From: an uncultured delta proteobacterium
Lineage (GTDB): Bacteria > Desulfobacterota > Desulfobulbia > Desulfobulbales > Desulfocapsaceae
DNA length: 64,000 nucleotides
NCBI GenBank assembly: GCA_903875445.1
Contig: CAIQWD010000069.1
Span: forward strand, 1 to 64,000
Direction: 5' to 3'
The translations under genes were made by a program, and so were the position numbers. This document shows positions 52,837-61,531 of this stretch, piece after piece. Position 1 is the stretch's first letter. The number at the start of each line of letters is the position of its first letter. The notes under the pieces were generated by a model that was given only the letters and a program-made list of their open reading frames with translations, was not told the DNA's origin and searched no databases.

Positions 52837-53406
52837 ATGAAAAACGGCTTTCTTTCCTGCTGTTTTTTTCTTTTGCTTGGCGCCTGCAGCGTGCCGCTTG
52901 CCGTTCCCGACAAAAACCTGGCGCCGGACGGTGAGTCCTCGGCCCGGCTGCTGCAAATTCGCATTGAAAGATGGGGAGAGGTGCGGTTTTCCGGGCTCCT
53001 GGCCTTGCGGCAACGGGGGGAAGGATTGTACTATATCCTCCTTGATGCCACCGGCGTAAAACTTCTGGAGGTGGCGGTGGATGGCGCTGGCGAATACCGC
53101 TTGATCCACGCCAAAGGTGGTTTGCAGGATTCCGCTCTTGGCGGCTTTCTGGCTGAGGTCCTGATCAGGACCTATGGTCAGGAACCGGCGACCTTGCCGT
53201 GTGCAGGGACTTGGTTGTATCAATTATGCCGTGAAGAGAATACCGGGAACGGCTGGCGCAAATACGGCCAGGTCGGACCGCTGCAGCTCTGGCAGGTGGT
53301 TGCCGATCCCGGGCATGCGGCAAATGCAGCCGTGATCTACCGGCAGCCGTGGCTGGGAGTACGGATTTTCCTTGCGCCGACTAAAGAAGATACTAAAAAA
53401 GGATAG
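52837..53406 (+). CDS. DUF3261/ApeN-like lipoprotein
   Basis: This 189-residue protein has a type II signal peptide and lipobox LLGAC (Cys at residue 17). The body is a beta-rich fold resembling the DUF3261 lipoproteins that follow LolA and MMPL genes in aryl polyene clusters. It may act as the LolB-like outer-membrane acceptor. It lies 3 bp after the MMPL stop. Confidence 0.75.
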   Translation: MKNGFLSCCFFLLLGACSVPLAVPDKNLAPDGESSARLLQIRIERWGEVRFSGLLALRQRGEGLYYILLDATGVKLLEVAVDGAGEYRLIHAKGGLQDSALGGFLAEVLIRTYGQEPATLPCAGTWLYQLCREENTGNGWRKYGQVGPLQLWQVVADPGHAANAAVIYRQPWLGVRIFLAPTKEDTKKG

Positions 53407-53414
53407 TTGCAGAT

Positions 53415-53888
53415 ATGGCTGTTCCACGCAGTTATTTCCCCGGTCAGGAAGGTGAGCCGGCGCCCCTGGTGGCCACGGCCTGCAGACGGATAAATTTTGA
53501 GGAGGTCGATATCCTCGGCATGGTCTGGCATGGCCGCTATGCCAGCTATTTTGAGGATGGACGGGTGGCCTTCGGCGATGCTTACGGCTTGAACTACCAT
53601 ACCATCCGGGAAAACAAGATGATGGCCCCGATAGTGCAGATGCATCTCGATTACAAACTGCCGCTGCGCATTGATGATACCATCCGGATCGAGGCGGCCC
53701 TGCACTGGACGGAGGCGGCCAGGTTGAACTTTTCCTATACCATTTTCAACCCAGCGGGCCAGGTCGCCACCCGTGGTTATACCGTGCAGATGTTGACCGA
53801 TACGCAAGGGGTGGTGCAGTTTTTCACCCCCGACTGGCTGCGCGATTTTCACCAGAAATGGCGCGAGGGTTTTTGGCAAAAACCATGA
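53415..53888 (+). CDS. hotdog acyl-thioesterase (4HBT type), copy 2
   Basis: This 157-residue hotdog enzyme has the signature EEVDILGMVWHGRYASYFEDGR, with Asp as likely catalytic acid. It is similar in fold to copy 1 at 18328-18807 but distinct in sequence. It may release the product or edit mis-primed ACPs. It is 8 bp behind the lipoprotein gene. Confidence 0.85.
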   Translation: MAVPRSYFPGQEGEPAPLVATACRRINFEEVDILGMVWHGRYASYFEDGRVAFGDAYGLNYHTIRENKMMAPIVQMHLDYKLPLRIDDTIRIEAALHWTEAARLNFSYTIFNPAGQVATRGYTVQMLTDTQGVVQFFTPDWLRDFHQKWREGFWQKP

Positions 53889-53964
53889 TAACAAACGATT
53901 ATCGCTGATTGACCACCTTCTCCCGCACCCACAAAAAAGCAATCCTTTGCCCAAATAACCGCCC

Positions 53965-55422
53965 ATGCAACAGAACGGAACAACCATTCTTCTCGTCCAT
54001 CCCCTCGGCTATAGCGCGAAACAAGCGGGCAGCGATATCTCCCGGGTGGCCAACATCATGCCGCCGCTCGGCCTTGCCTCCATTTCCGCCTACCTTACCG
54101 CCCATGGCTTGCGGAACGATATCATCGACTGTTACGCCCACCCCGACGCCGGTGACCGGATCATTGCCTATCTGCAGGCCGAGAACTCGGCATTTATCGG
54201 TTTTTCCTGCACCACCTCAAGTTTTTTCGATGGGGAGCGGCTGGCGCGTTTGGCTAAAAGCATCCAACCGGGAATTCGCGTGGTCTTCGGTGGGGTGCAC
54301 GTCTCCGCTGTCAGGGAGGCGGTCCTCGACGCCTACCCGGTGATCGACTATGCGGTGGTCGGCGAAGGCGAGGAAACCCTGAGAGAGTTGCTGGCAACCC
54401 CGGAAGAAAGGCGGAATGCAGTGGAAGGGCTGGTCTTGCGCGGTGCGGACGGCAAGGCCTTCTTCACTGGGCGGCGGGGAAAACTTCTTGACCTCGATAG
54501 CCTGCCTTTCCCCGACTATAAAAAATTGGCAGGCTACCCTGAATCCTACACCCTGCCCATCTTCAACTATCCGAAAGCCCCGAACGGCAGCTGTATCTCC
54601 AGCCGCGGCTGCCCCTACGCCTGCAGCTACTGTGACCGCTCGGTTTTCGGCAGGACCTTTCGCTATAATTCCGCCGGCTACCTGTACCGCCATGTGCTCT
54701 TTTTGAAAGAGACCTATGGGCTCCGCCATCTCAATTTCTATGATGACCAGTTTACCTTCAACCGCCAACGGGTGGTGGATTTCTGCCGGATGGTCATGGG
54801 AAAACCGCTCGGCATGACCTTTAATTGTGCAGCCAGGGCCGAGCACCTCGACTTTGAACTGCTGCAACTGATGAAGGCGGCCGGCTGCTGGATGATCAGC
54901 CTGGGAATCGAGACCGGCGATGAGTTGCTGCTCGCCGCCCATCGACAAAATGTCGATCTGCAGATGATGCGGGATAAAATAGCCCTGATCAAAAAGGCGG
55001 GAATACGGGTCAAAGGCCTGTTGATGATGGGTTTACCCGGCGAGACCGAGGCCAGCATCAAAAAGAGCAAGGCCTATGTTTTTTCTCTGCCCATCGACGA
55101 TTTCAATCTCTCCAAGTTCACCCCCTTTCCCGGTTCGCCGGTGTATAAACAGATTAAAGAGGCGGGCGAGACCATGGGAACCTTCATGGAGGACTGGGAG
55201 AAGATGGACTGCATGGCCTTCCAGTTTGTGCCGCGGGGGATTGAACTGGCCAGGATGGAAGAACTGTTCATCGACTTTTACCGCAGCCATTTTCAACGCC
55301 CCCGGGTCATCTGGGGCTATGTGGCGATGCTCTGGAAATCCCCGGACAGCTGGTTGCGCTTTCTCGGTAATCTATCTTCTTTTATCAGATTTGTCGCCAC
55401 CAATAAGAGAATCGGCGGGTAG
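53965..55422 (+). CDS. B12-binding-type radical SAM enzyme, copy 4
   Basis: This 485-residue enzyme has a B12-binding-like N-terminus (MPPLGLASISAYL, GFSCTTSSF, VFGGVHVSA, VVGEGEETLREL). Its radical SAM core carries CPYACSYC (C216, C220, C223), and the later SLGIETGDE and MGLPGETE match the group that includes lipid- and cofactor-methylating enzymes. It is the last gene of the plus-strand export operon. Confidence 0.86.
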   Translation: MQQNGTTILLVHPLGYSAKQAGSDISRVANIMPPLGLASISAYLTAHGLRNDIIDCYAHPDAGDRIIAYLQAENSAFIGFSCTTSSFFDGERLARLAKSIQPGIRVVFGGVHVSAVREAVLDAYPVIDYAVVGEGEETLRELLATPEERRNAVEGLVLRGADGKAFFTGRRGKLLDLDSLPFPDYKKLAGYPESYTLPIFNYPKAPNGSCISSRGCPYACSYCDRSVFGRTFRYNSAGYLYRHVLFLKETYGLRHLNFYDDQFTFNRQRVVDFCRMVMGKPLGMTFNCAARAEHLDFELLQLMKAAGCWMISLGIETGDELLLAAHRQNVDLQMMRDKIALIKKAGIRVKGLLMMGLPGETEASIKKSKAYVFSLPIDDFNLSKFTPFPGSPVYKQIKEAGETMGTFMEDWEKMDCMAFQFVPRGIELARMEELFIDFYRSHFQRPRVIWGYVAMLWKSPDSWLRFLGNLSSFIRFVATNKRIGG

Positions 55423-55628
55423 TGCATATTTAAGGTTCGATGAGGCCTGTCGCCAAAATGATGGATGCAGCTGATATCCATTGACAAGAGGGCTGTTTGG
55501 TGTGGTACGAAACATGGGATTTTGGAGCATGAAAATTTAAGAAAAAACCTTATTATTCAAGACCTGACTTTTTGTCACCCCCCTAAGAAGGCAAAATTAG
55601 ATGAAGAAAAATTTCACTGTTGTTTTGA

Positions 55629-56051
55629 AGTATTCCTCCAAAAAAGCAAAATCAGTCGACCATCAGGCGGTACTACGATAAATGGAGGCAAGAACAAAAT
55701 CTGCCAAGGCGATGTGATAATCTAGAATGTGCTTTTCATGAGCAATCGCTAAGGTGGAACGGAAAGCAACTGCCATTGATCTTGGACCACATAGACGGAA
55801 ATCGTAGAGACAATAGACCTGAAAGTCTTCGATACCTATGTCCAAATTGCGATTCACAGCTGGCAACCCGCGGAGGTGCAAACAAAGGCCGTGTCCGGAG
55901 AATCGATGAGAATGGTTTTTTGCTAGTTTCCCGCGAAGGAATACAATCGTTCACTTTTTCCCATCAGGGGGTGCAGTATGTGGTGGGGCGGCAGAAATTT
56001 CATTCTCTTGCCAAAGAGACCCGGGAAGCACAAACAAAGCCTAACCAATAA
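55629..56051 (+). pseudogene. HNH endonuclease gene without a usable start
   Basis: The frame encodes an HNH nuclease: RRYYDKWRQEQNLPRRC, then LILDHIDGNRRDNRPESL and RYLCPNCDSQLATRGGANKG, with the D-H and C-x-x-C of the finger. It is open only from the TGA at 55626 and has no ATG or GTG; a TTG at 55776 would start inside the active site. The N-terminus therefore seems lost or frameshifted. The 206 bp upstream (55423-55628) hold nothing else recognisable. Confidence 0.6.
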
Positions 56052-56286
56052 AGGACTGATTAATGGCCAGGTCAAATGGAGGGTCGGGTTTAGAAGTTGA
56101 CAAGTTAAAGCAAGAAGGGGGTCTTCATTGTTGACAAGTGTGAAAATATTATACAAAACCAATAACTTTTATAAGTTGCAATAATGGGTTGATGTGGACA
56201 GCGGAAAAATGGCTATTTTCAAAAACAAAGTACTGGTTGAATAATGGTTGCCGCCGTTTACCTAACTCGTTTGGAAAGGCATCGAT

Positions 56287-56430
56287 ATGAGAACAACGAA
56301 ACTAATAATATGCATCATCTTCGCTATGCTTATAGTTTCTTCAACTTATGCAGATAATCCTGAACGATCAAAAGGTATTTCTGCCCATGCACTCCCTAAA
56401 CGAGTTGCAAAACTAGACCGGAGTTGTTGA
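56287..56430 (+). CDS. 47-residue secreted protein, possibly frameshifted
   Basis: The frame starts MRTTKLIICIIFAMLIVSS with a signal peptide ending near TYA and stops after 47 codons. Deleting one C near 56420 would extend it in frame through VVDPKTRRITIELTGSPVYR and ILFDIGGGF, so it may be a broken longer gene. I know no family. About 235 bp upstream hold nothing clear beyond two TTGACAAGT repeats. Confidence 0.35.
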   Translation: MRTTKLIICIIFAMLIVSSTYADNPERSKGISAHALPKRVAKLDRSC

Positions 56431-56589
56431 CCCCAAAACACGCCGGATTACCATCGAACTGACAGGATCCCCCGTTTATCGGAATCAAAAAGGGACAAGA
56501 AAGCTGATTTTATTTGATATTGGCGGCGGCTTCGCGAATCATTTCAACTCCATTTGCGGGCAGAGGAATATAGCCGAATCTATCTATTC

Positions 56590-56769
56590 TTATTTCTGGT
56601 TTTTGAAGATGTCTAATTGCTTAAGAAGATCTGCAAGATGGTTTTCTATACTCATCAGGAGAAGTCTTGCACTGTAGCTATCTGAATTTTTCTCAAAATT
56701 TTCCCGAGACTCAGCCAGTACGATTTCAGTCTTTCTTATTTTCTCTTCCAGTGACTCAAGTTGGTTCAT
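56590..56769 (-). CDS. 59-residue coiled-coil protein behind the sensor kinase
   Basis: A clear frame of 59 codons (MNQLESLEEKIRKTEIVLAE...) has AAGGAAG eight bases before its ATG and follows the kinase stop by 13 bp on the same strand. Composition is charged and heptad-like (LESLEEKIRKTEIV), so a short coiled coil is likely. It is probably co-transcribed with the kinase. No family is known to me. Confidence 0.65.
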   Translation of the reverse strand: MNQLESLEEKIRKTEIVLAESRENFEKNSDSYSARLLLMSIENHLADLLKQLDIFKNQK

Positions 56770-56782
56770 AATAAATGCTTCC

Positions 56783-59437
56783 TTAAAGAGTATTCAATAA
56801 CGGGTATATGTCTTTTGCATCTAAAATCTCCCTTATCTTAAGCAACAGTGCATTTGGCGACAGCGGCTTGGAAATGAAGTTGAATTCTTTTTCCTGAATC
56901 CCTTTGTCAAGAACGACATCGCCGGTGTAGCCACTCATGAAAAGGACCTTTATATTCGGTTGTATCTTCTTTATTTCATTGTAGGTATCCATCCCGTTTT
57001 TCTTGGGCATAACGACATCAAGAATGAGGAGGGATATCTGCTCCATAAAATCCACGTACTTCTGTACTGCCTCCGATCCATTCTCAGTTTCTATGACGGT
57101 ATATCCTGTACTCTCCAGGACCTCTTTTATAAGGCGTCGCAGGTCACCATGGTCTTCAGCAATCAGGATTGTTTCCGAACCGCCTTTCACTTGAGGGGTA
57201 TCGTTGGATATATTTTCTTCTGCCTGTTTCACCACTCCAGGGAAATAGACGTTAAATGTCGTCCCTTCACCAGGCTCACTATAAACTGTAACAAATCCAT
57301 CGTACTGTTTGACAACGCCGTAGACCGTGGAGAGACCGAGCCCTGTTCCTTTTCCCACCTCTTTTGTGGTGAAGAAAGGCTCAAAAATTTTCTTTCTGAT
57401 CTTTTCATCCATACCAATCCCTGTATCAGAAACGGAGATCAATACATATCTCCCGGGTTTTCCAAACCCATGGGCTTTTACAAAGGGATCATCGAATTCA
57501 ACAGGGTGCGTCTCAATTACCAGCTTGCCACCTTTGGGCATGGCATCCCGGGCATTGGTAACAAGGTTTAACAGCACCTGGTCAACCTGGGTGACATCTG
57601 CCATAATGGTCACATCCTCATCGGTGAGGACTGTTTTAAATTCAATATCTTCCGCAAGCAATCTCTGTAAGAGTTTTTCGATGCCCTGAATGATAGTATT
57701 GACGTTATGCTGCTTCAGCTCCGTCACCTGTTTTCTGGTGAAGGCCAGAAGGTTCTGGGTAAGATTTGCAGCTCTTTCCGACGACGCCAATATCTGGTCA
57801 ACATATGTTCGCAATGGATCGTCCACCGCCATTTTGGCTTGCAACAGGTTGCTGTAGCCGATGAGTGCAGTCAGGATGTTATTAAAGTCATGGGCAATTC
57901 CCCCGGCCAAGGTACCGATAGCCTCCATCTTCTGGGCCTGGAACAGCTTTCCCTCAAGGGCCGCCTTCTCCACCTCGGCTTCTTTCTGTTCGGTGATATC
58001 GCTGATGGTGACCAGGAGGCGATCCGTACCACCTATTTCGGCACGTCGCATTTTTACTTCGACCCAGAACAGCCGCCCTCCTTTATCTTTCGCCTTCCAC
58101 TCAAAGAGCTGTGGTTCTCCCTGAGCAGCCTTAGCAATCCATCCCAGGGCATCCTGCATGGTATAGGGAGGGTAACCGGCGCTTAAAACGCCGATATCGG
58201 TCTGTCGTGCTTCCTCCCGGCTGAATCCGTACATCTCGCACATCTTTTGGTTCACGTCGAGAATGGCGCCGGTATCCAGATCCTGAATAAAAATAGCATC
58301 ATTGGCCGAATCATAAATTGCCCGATACTGTTCTTCACTCTGTCGGAGGGTTTCCTGCCGGCGATCGAGTTCCTCGACCATCCGGTTGAAGGCCTGGGAC
58401 AGGGTGCCGATCTCATCGCCCGTTCCGATCTCGAGCAACCTGTCTGAGCCCGACTTTCCGGGGAGTTCTTTTACATGACGCGTGAACACAACAAGAGGAT
58501 AGGTTAAGCGCTTGATGAGATAAAAGACGATAACTAAAACACAGACGATGCCAATGATCGCTGCCGCAAAAAATTTTTTCTCCAGGTCAAAGATTATCTC
58601 GTGCGCCTCGGAAACAGGATAGTTTGCGGCGAGGATCCAGTCGTTCACCTTGAGGCGCTTGAGGGAGGTCAGCATGCGCACGCCATAGGTATTAACCGTT
58701 TCGCCGGTCCCCTCGAACCCGTCAACGGCCTTATCGTAGAGGAGGTTGGTGCCGGGTGAAACCTGTTTTAATATCCGCTCGGTATCGGGATGCATGATGA
58801 TCGTCCGGCTCTCCCGGGTAGTCAGGTACAGGTAGCCTGTACGCCCAATGGTCACCCGCAAGAGGTCCTGAAGGATGTTCTCCCCCACCAGGTCCATGGC
58901 CCCCAACAGGATTCCTACTAAGAGGCCCTTCTCGTCGAAGATCGGGGCAGTCATTATGATATCGGGATGTTTTTGGGCCAGGGACGAAATATAAGGGTCG
59001 GAAATGACCGGTGCCTTGGTTGCCACTGTGCTCTTGTAGAAAGGGCGGAAAGAGGCATCGAATCCACGACGATTGGGACGGAAGGGCGACTCGGCCAGTA
59101 TCTTCCCTTCTGGAGTTAAGATCAAGACATCTACGTCGAAGATGCGTTGCAGGCCGGTCAGGTTGTCGAGAAAAACCTGCGCCCGATCCGAGTCCTTGAG
59201 TGCCGCAGGAGGGACCCTCAGGGCCGCATCGATGAGCTGGCTATGGGCAGCCATAAGTTTCTTGTCGATCTCGCCCGCCAGCGCCGTCACCATGACAAAC
59301 TGGCTCTGGGAAATGGTGGCTTTGAGCTGCCTTTCAAAGAATGAAAAGGTAACATACGCCACTGCTGATATGAGAAAAATGACCAATATCGAGACCGTGA
59401 TCGTAATCTTTGCCTTTAATCCCATCGGGTAAGCCAT
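56783..59437 (-). CDS. hybrid sensor histidine kinase (dCache-HAMP-PAS-HisKA-HATPase-REC)
   Basis: This membrane sensor of about 884 residues has a first membrane helix near the start and a periplasmic double-Cache domain (PVISDPYISSLAQKHPDIIM). A second helix is followed by a HAMP domain (DEIGTLSQAFNRMVEEL) and a PAS domain. The HisKA H-box is GGIAHDFNNILT. The HATPase has NLVTNARDA, DTGIGMD and GTGLGLSTVYG. The C-terminal receiver has LLILDVVMPKKNG as phospho-acceptor. The start is ATG 59435-59437 (MAYPMGLKAK). No DNA-binding response regulator is adjacent, so the partner must be elsewhere. Confidence 0.93.
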   Translation of the reverse strand: MAYPMGLKAKITITVSILVIFLISAVAYVTFSFFERQLKATISQSQFVMVTALAGEIDKKLMAAHSQLIDAALRVPPAALKDSDRAQVFLDNLTGLQRIFDVDVLILTPEGKILAESPFRPNRRGFDASFRPFYKSTVATKAPVISDPYISSLAQKHPDIIMTAPIFDEKGLLVGILLGAMDLVGENILQDLLRVTIGRTGYLYLTTRESRTIIMHPDTERILKQVSPGTNLLYDKAVDGFEGTGETVNTYGVRMLTSLKRLKVNDWILAANYPVSEAHEIIFDLEKKFFAAAIIGIVCVLVIVFYLIKRLTYPLVVFTRHVKELPGKSGSDRLLEIGTGDEIGTLSQAFNRMVEELDRRQETLRQSEEQYRAIYDSANDAIFIQDLDTGAILDVNQKMCEMYGFSREEARQTDIGVLSAGYPPYTMQDALGWIAKAAQGEPQLFEWKAKDKGGRLFWVEVKMRRAEIGGTDRLLVTISDITEQKEAEVEKAALEGKLFQAQKMEAIGTLAGGIAHDFNNILTALIGYSNLLQAKMAVDDPLRTYVDQILASSERAANLTQNLLAFTRKQVTELKQHNVNTIIQGIEKLLQRLLAEDIEFKTVLTDEDVTIMADVTQVDQVLLNLVTNARDAMPKGGKLVIETHPVEFDDPFVKAHGFGKPGRYVLISVSDTGIGMDEKIRKKIFEPFFTTKEVGKGTGLGLSTVYGVVKQYDGFVTVYSEPGEGTTFNVYFPGVVKQAEENISNDTPQVKGGSETILIAEDHGDLRRLIKEVLESTGYTVIETENGSEAVQKYVDFMEQISLLILDVVMPKKNGMDTYNEIKKIQPNIKVLFMSGYTGDVVLDKGIQEKEFNFISKPLSPNALLLKIREILDAKDIYPLLNTL

Positions 59438-59710
59438 CTTCACAGTCCTTGTTGTTTGGTCATATTCATTCGTCCAAGACAATAGTAATGCAAACCGGAG
59501 ACAAATAGCAACTCAATGGAAACTTCTTGTTCCCGTCAGCCCCCGGAGAATTGTTGCAATTCACCGTTTTGCAACACATTTTAAACATTTTCTTAACACG
59601 AGGTGTCTACTCTTGCCTGATACGCCTGCGCCTATACAGCCCTAAGCCTACGAGCAGCGACTCTCAACCGACGGGCGAGGTTCTCAGTTTTCATTTGATA
59701 AGGATACCAT

Positions 59711-59794
59711 GAACACACTGCCGAATCCCTGCAAGGCAAAGGAAATGTGGTGCGGCGGATGTTTGCTGATATTGAGGCGGAGGTGTATGTCTTA
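59711..59794 (+). pseudogene. fragment of a GT2-type glycosyltransferase gene
   Basis: In the plus strand 28 codons read EHTAESLQGKGNVVRRMFAD and on to EVYVL. QGKGNVVRRMF followed by AD(I/V)xAxxYVxVDGD is a hallmark of GT2 dolichyl-phosphate-sugar-type enzymes. The VDGD that should come next is replaced by unrelated sequence (GDQQAQPPG), so this is a remnant cut at about 59794. Confidence 0.5.
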
Positions 59795-59940
59795 GGTGAT
59801 CAACAGGCCCAACCACCAGGGTAAAGACCGTATCCCTGGGGATAACCTGGTGGCATGCGCTACCGGAGTAGCAAGTCCGGACATTCTCCGTAAAAGATGC
59901 AGGGGGTATTCCATTTTCAGGGTTTCCGATAAATTGAAGG

Positions 59941-59986
59941 CCCGATAGCTATCAACGGGCGTTATCGCCTGTTGATAGCTATCGGG
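59941..59986. repeat. 46-nt perfect hairpin downstream of the alkaline phosphatase gene
   Basis: CCCGATAGCTATCAAC (59941-59956) is the exact complement of GTTGATAGCTATCGGG (59971-59986). The 14-nt loop itself contains GGCG/CGCC. On the minus strand it lies 58 bp past the phosphatase stop but no T-run follows, so it is more likely a transcript-stabilising hairpin or element end than a classical terminator. Confidence 0.7.
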
Positions 59987-60043
59987 GTGAGACGGACCTG
60001 CAAGGACCCACAAGGGAGAGGTGCGGGCAAACAGATCCGGGGC

Positions 60044-61531
60044 CTATTTCATGGTCACGGTTACCGGCACCGTTAATGCCATGGCTTTGCTGAGTTTTCT
60101 AAAGATATCGGTATTGTCATAATAGCCGGAAAACAGGTCCCGTCCAACTCCGCGGGCAAAGGTGGCCACCGGTACGCCGGTGTGGGAATACGAGGTCCAG
60201 CCGATCCCGGCCTGTTGATTGAGAATATGGGTAAGAGCCACGGTGAAGGGTTCATAGGTGCCATAGAGGTTGTAAATGTTCTCCTGGGCAACACGCTCGA
60301 CCTCGCCTCCGAGACTGCGACGGAAGGCCCGGTCCAGCAGTTCCTTGTCGGAATCGTTCAACTCGGTGTATTTGATGCCGAAATACTTTTGCACATCGGC
60401 CAGCATGTCTTCGAGCTTAGCGTTTTCTTTGCTGTGATTCTTCTTGTAAGGGGTGAGAACCTCGTCATTGAAGGCAATGTATGAGCCTTTCTGCAGAGCA
60501 ATTTTCTCAAAGAAGGTCGAATACTTTGTCCCGGAGAAACCGATGGTCATACCGCCGGTTTCATGGTCACCGGTGACCACGATCAGGGTCTCACTCGGAT
60601 GGGCATCGGCGAATTTCACCGCCTGGACGATTGCATCATCAAAAGCCAGGGTGTCTTTGATGGCGGCAGAGGCGTCATTGGCATGGCAGGCCCAATCGAT
60701 CTTGCCGCCCTCGACCACCATGAAGAAGCCTTTGGGATTGTCTAAAAGCTCAATGCCCTTGCGGGTATAATCGGCGAGACTCAGATCGTCCTTGGCACGG
60801 TCCATCTCATAGGAGAGGGCCGATTCGTCCTGAAGAACACTGTTATGAGCAAGGACCTTGCCGACTCCAGGTCTCAATGCATCGAAAGCAGCCTTGCTGT
60901 TCACCACGGTAAAGCCATTCTTGCGGGCGAGGTCGAAGACATCGGCGTCACCGTCTTTTTTACCCTTCTGGGTCAGACCGCCACCGCCGAAGTAATCGAA
61001 AGAAGACTGGGCCAGTTGGACATCGATGCTGTACATCTCGCCCCTTGAAGCAACCTTGGCATAGGTAGCCGCCGGAGTGGCGTGGTCGAGAGAGACCGAA
61101 CTGACGACCCCGACCTTATATCCGCCTTCTTTTGCAAATTCCGCGAGGGTTTTATATTTCTCAATCTTCTTGGTGTCCATATTGATGACCCCGGAAAGTG
61201 TCTTGTGGCCGGTCATCATGGCGGTCATCGCTGAGGCTGAATCGGTGATAAACGAACCGGCATCATAGGTGGTGGTCAGTCCGCTGGTCGGAAACTGGGT
61301 GAACGACAGACGCGACACCTTGATGTCGGAATTGACTGAGGCATTCTTGAAGATCTCGGCGGCATTTACCTGCGGCATGGCCATGCCGTCACCGACAAAG
61401 AAAAATACAAACTTGGGGTGGCTTTCAAGTCCCTGCTCGGCCACTCCTTTGGCCATCAGCGGATTGGTGAAGGTTAAAATGAGGGCAGCCGCGCTGAGGG
61501 TGATGCCGAAATGTGTTCGGTTTCTGTTCAT
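60044..61531 (-). CDS. phoA: alkaline phosphatase, PhoA family
   Basis: This periplasmic metallo-phosphatase (495 aa) has a signal peptide from ATG 61529-61531 (MNRNRTHFGITLSAAAL; AGGAG in front). Active-site parts are visible: FFVGDGMAMPQ with the metal Asp, TDSASAMTAMM with the phosphorylated Ser, VEGGKIDWACHANDA and VTGDHETGG for the metals. It releases phosphate from esters. A possible Pho box lies 80 bp upstream. Confidence 0.93.
   Translation of the reverse strand: MNRNRTHFGITLSAAALILTFTNPLMAKGVAEQGLESHPKFVFFFVGDGMAMPQVNAAEIFKNASVNSDIKVSRLSFTQFPTSGLTTTYDAGSFITDSASAMTAMMTGHKTLSGVINMDTKKIEKYKTLAEFAKEGGYKVGVVSSVSLDHATPAATYAKVASRGEMYSIDVQLAQSSFDYFGGGGLTQKGKKDGDADVFDLARKNGFTVVNSKAAFDALRPGVGKVLAHNSVLQDESALSYEMDRAKDDLSLADYTRKGIELLDNPKGFFMVVEGGKIDWACHANDASAAIKDTLAFDDAIVQAVKFADAHPSETLIVVTGDHETGGMTIGFSGTKYSTFFEKIALQKGSYIAFNDEVLTPYKKNHSKENAKLEDMLADVQKYFGIKYTELNDSDKELLDRAFRRSLGGEVERVAQENIYNLYGTYEPFTVALTHILNQQAGIGWTSYSHTGVPVATFARGVGRDLFSGYYDNTDIFRKLSKAMALTVPVTVTMK

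Larger units (their letters stand above)
59438..60043. other. 606-bp non-coding region with gene debris and folded segments
   Basis: No intact gene is seen here. It contains the glycosyltransferase fragment (59711-59794), a structured stretch (59813-59880: CCACCAGG/CCTGGTGG and CCGGA/TCCGG stems) and the hairpin at 59941-59986. A 73-codon open frame on the minus strand (59792-60013) overlaps these structures and is probably not a gene. Confidence 0.5.

Noticed and set aside
14159-55422. Calling the product a true ladderane
   Set aside because: The genes resemble ladderane-candidate clusters, but the aryl-polyene parts (ligase, lyase, KS-CLF, LolA/MMPL set) argue for a polyene lipid; no sequence evidence for cyclobutane formation.
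59941-59986. Integron attC site
   Set aside because: The arms do not contain the GTTRRRY/RYYYAAC core sites.
59941-59986. Classical intrinsic terminator of phoA
   Set aside because: The hairpin is strong but no T-run follows on the minus strand.
59792-60013. 73-codon minus-strand open frame downstream of phoA
   Set aside because: It spans the strong hairpin and the other stems and has no recognisable family; the apparent frame is probably a by-product of the structure.
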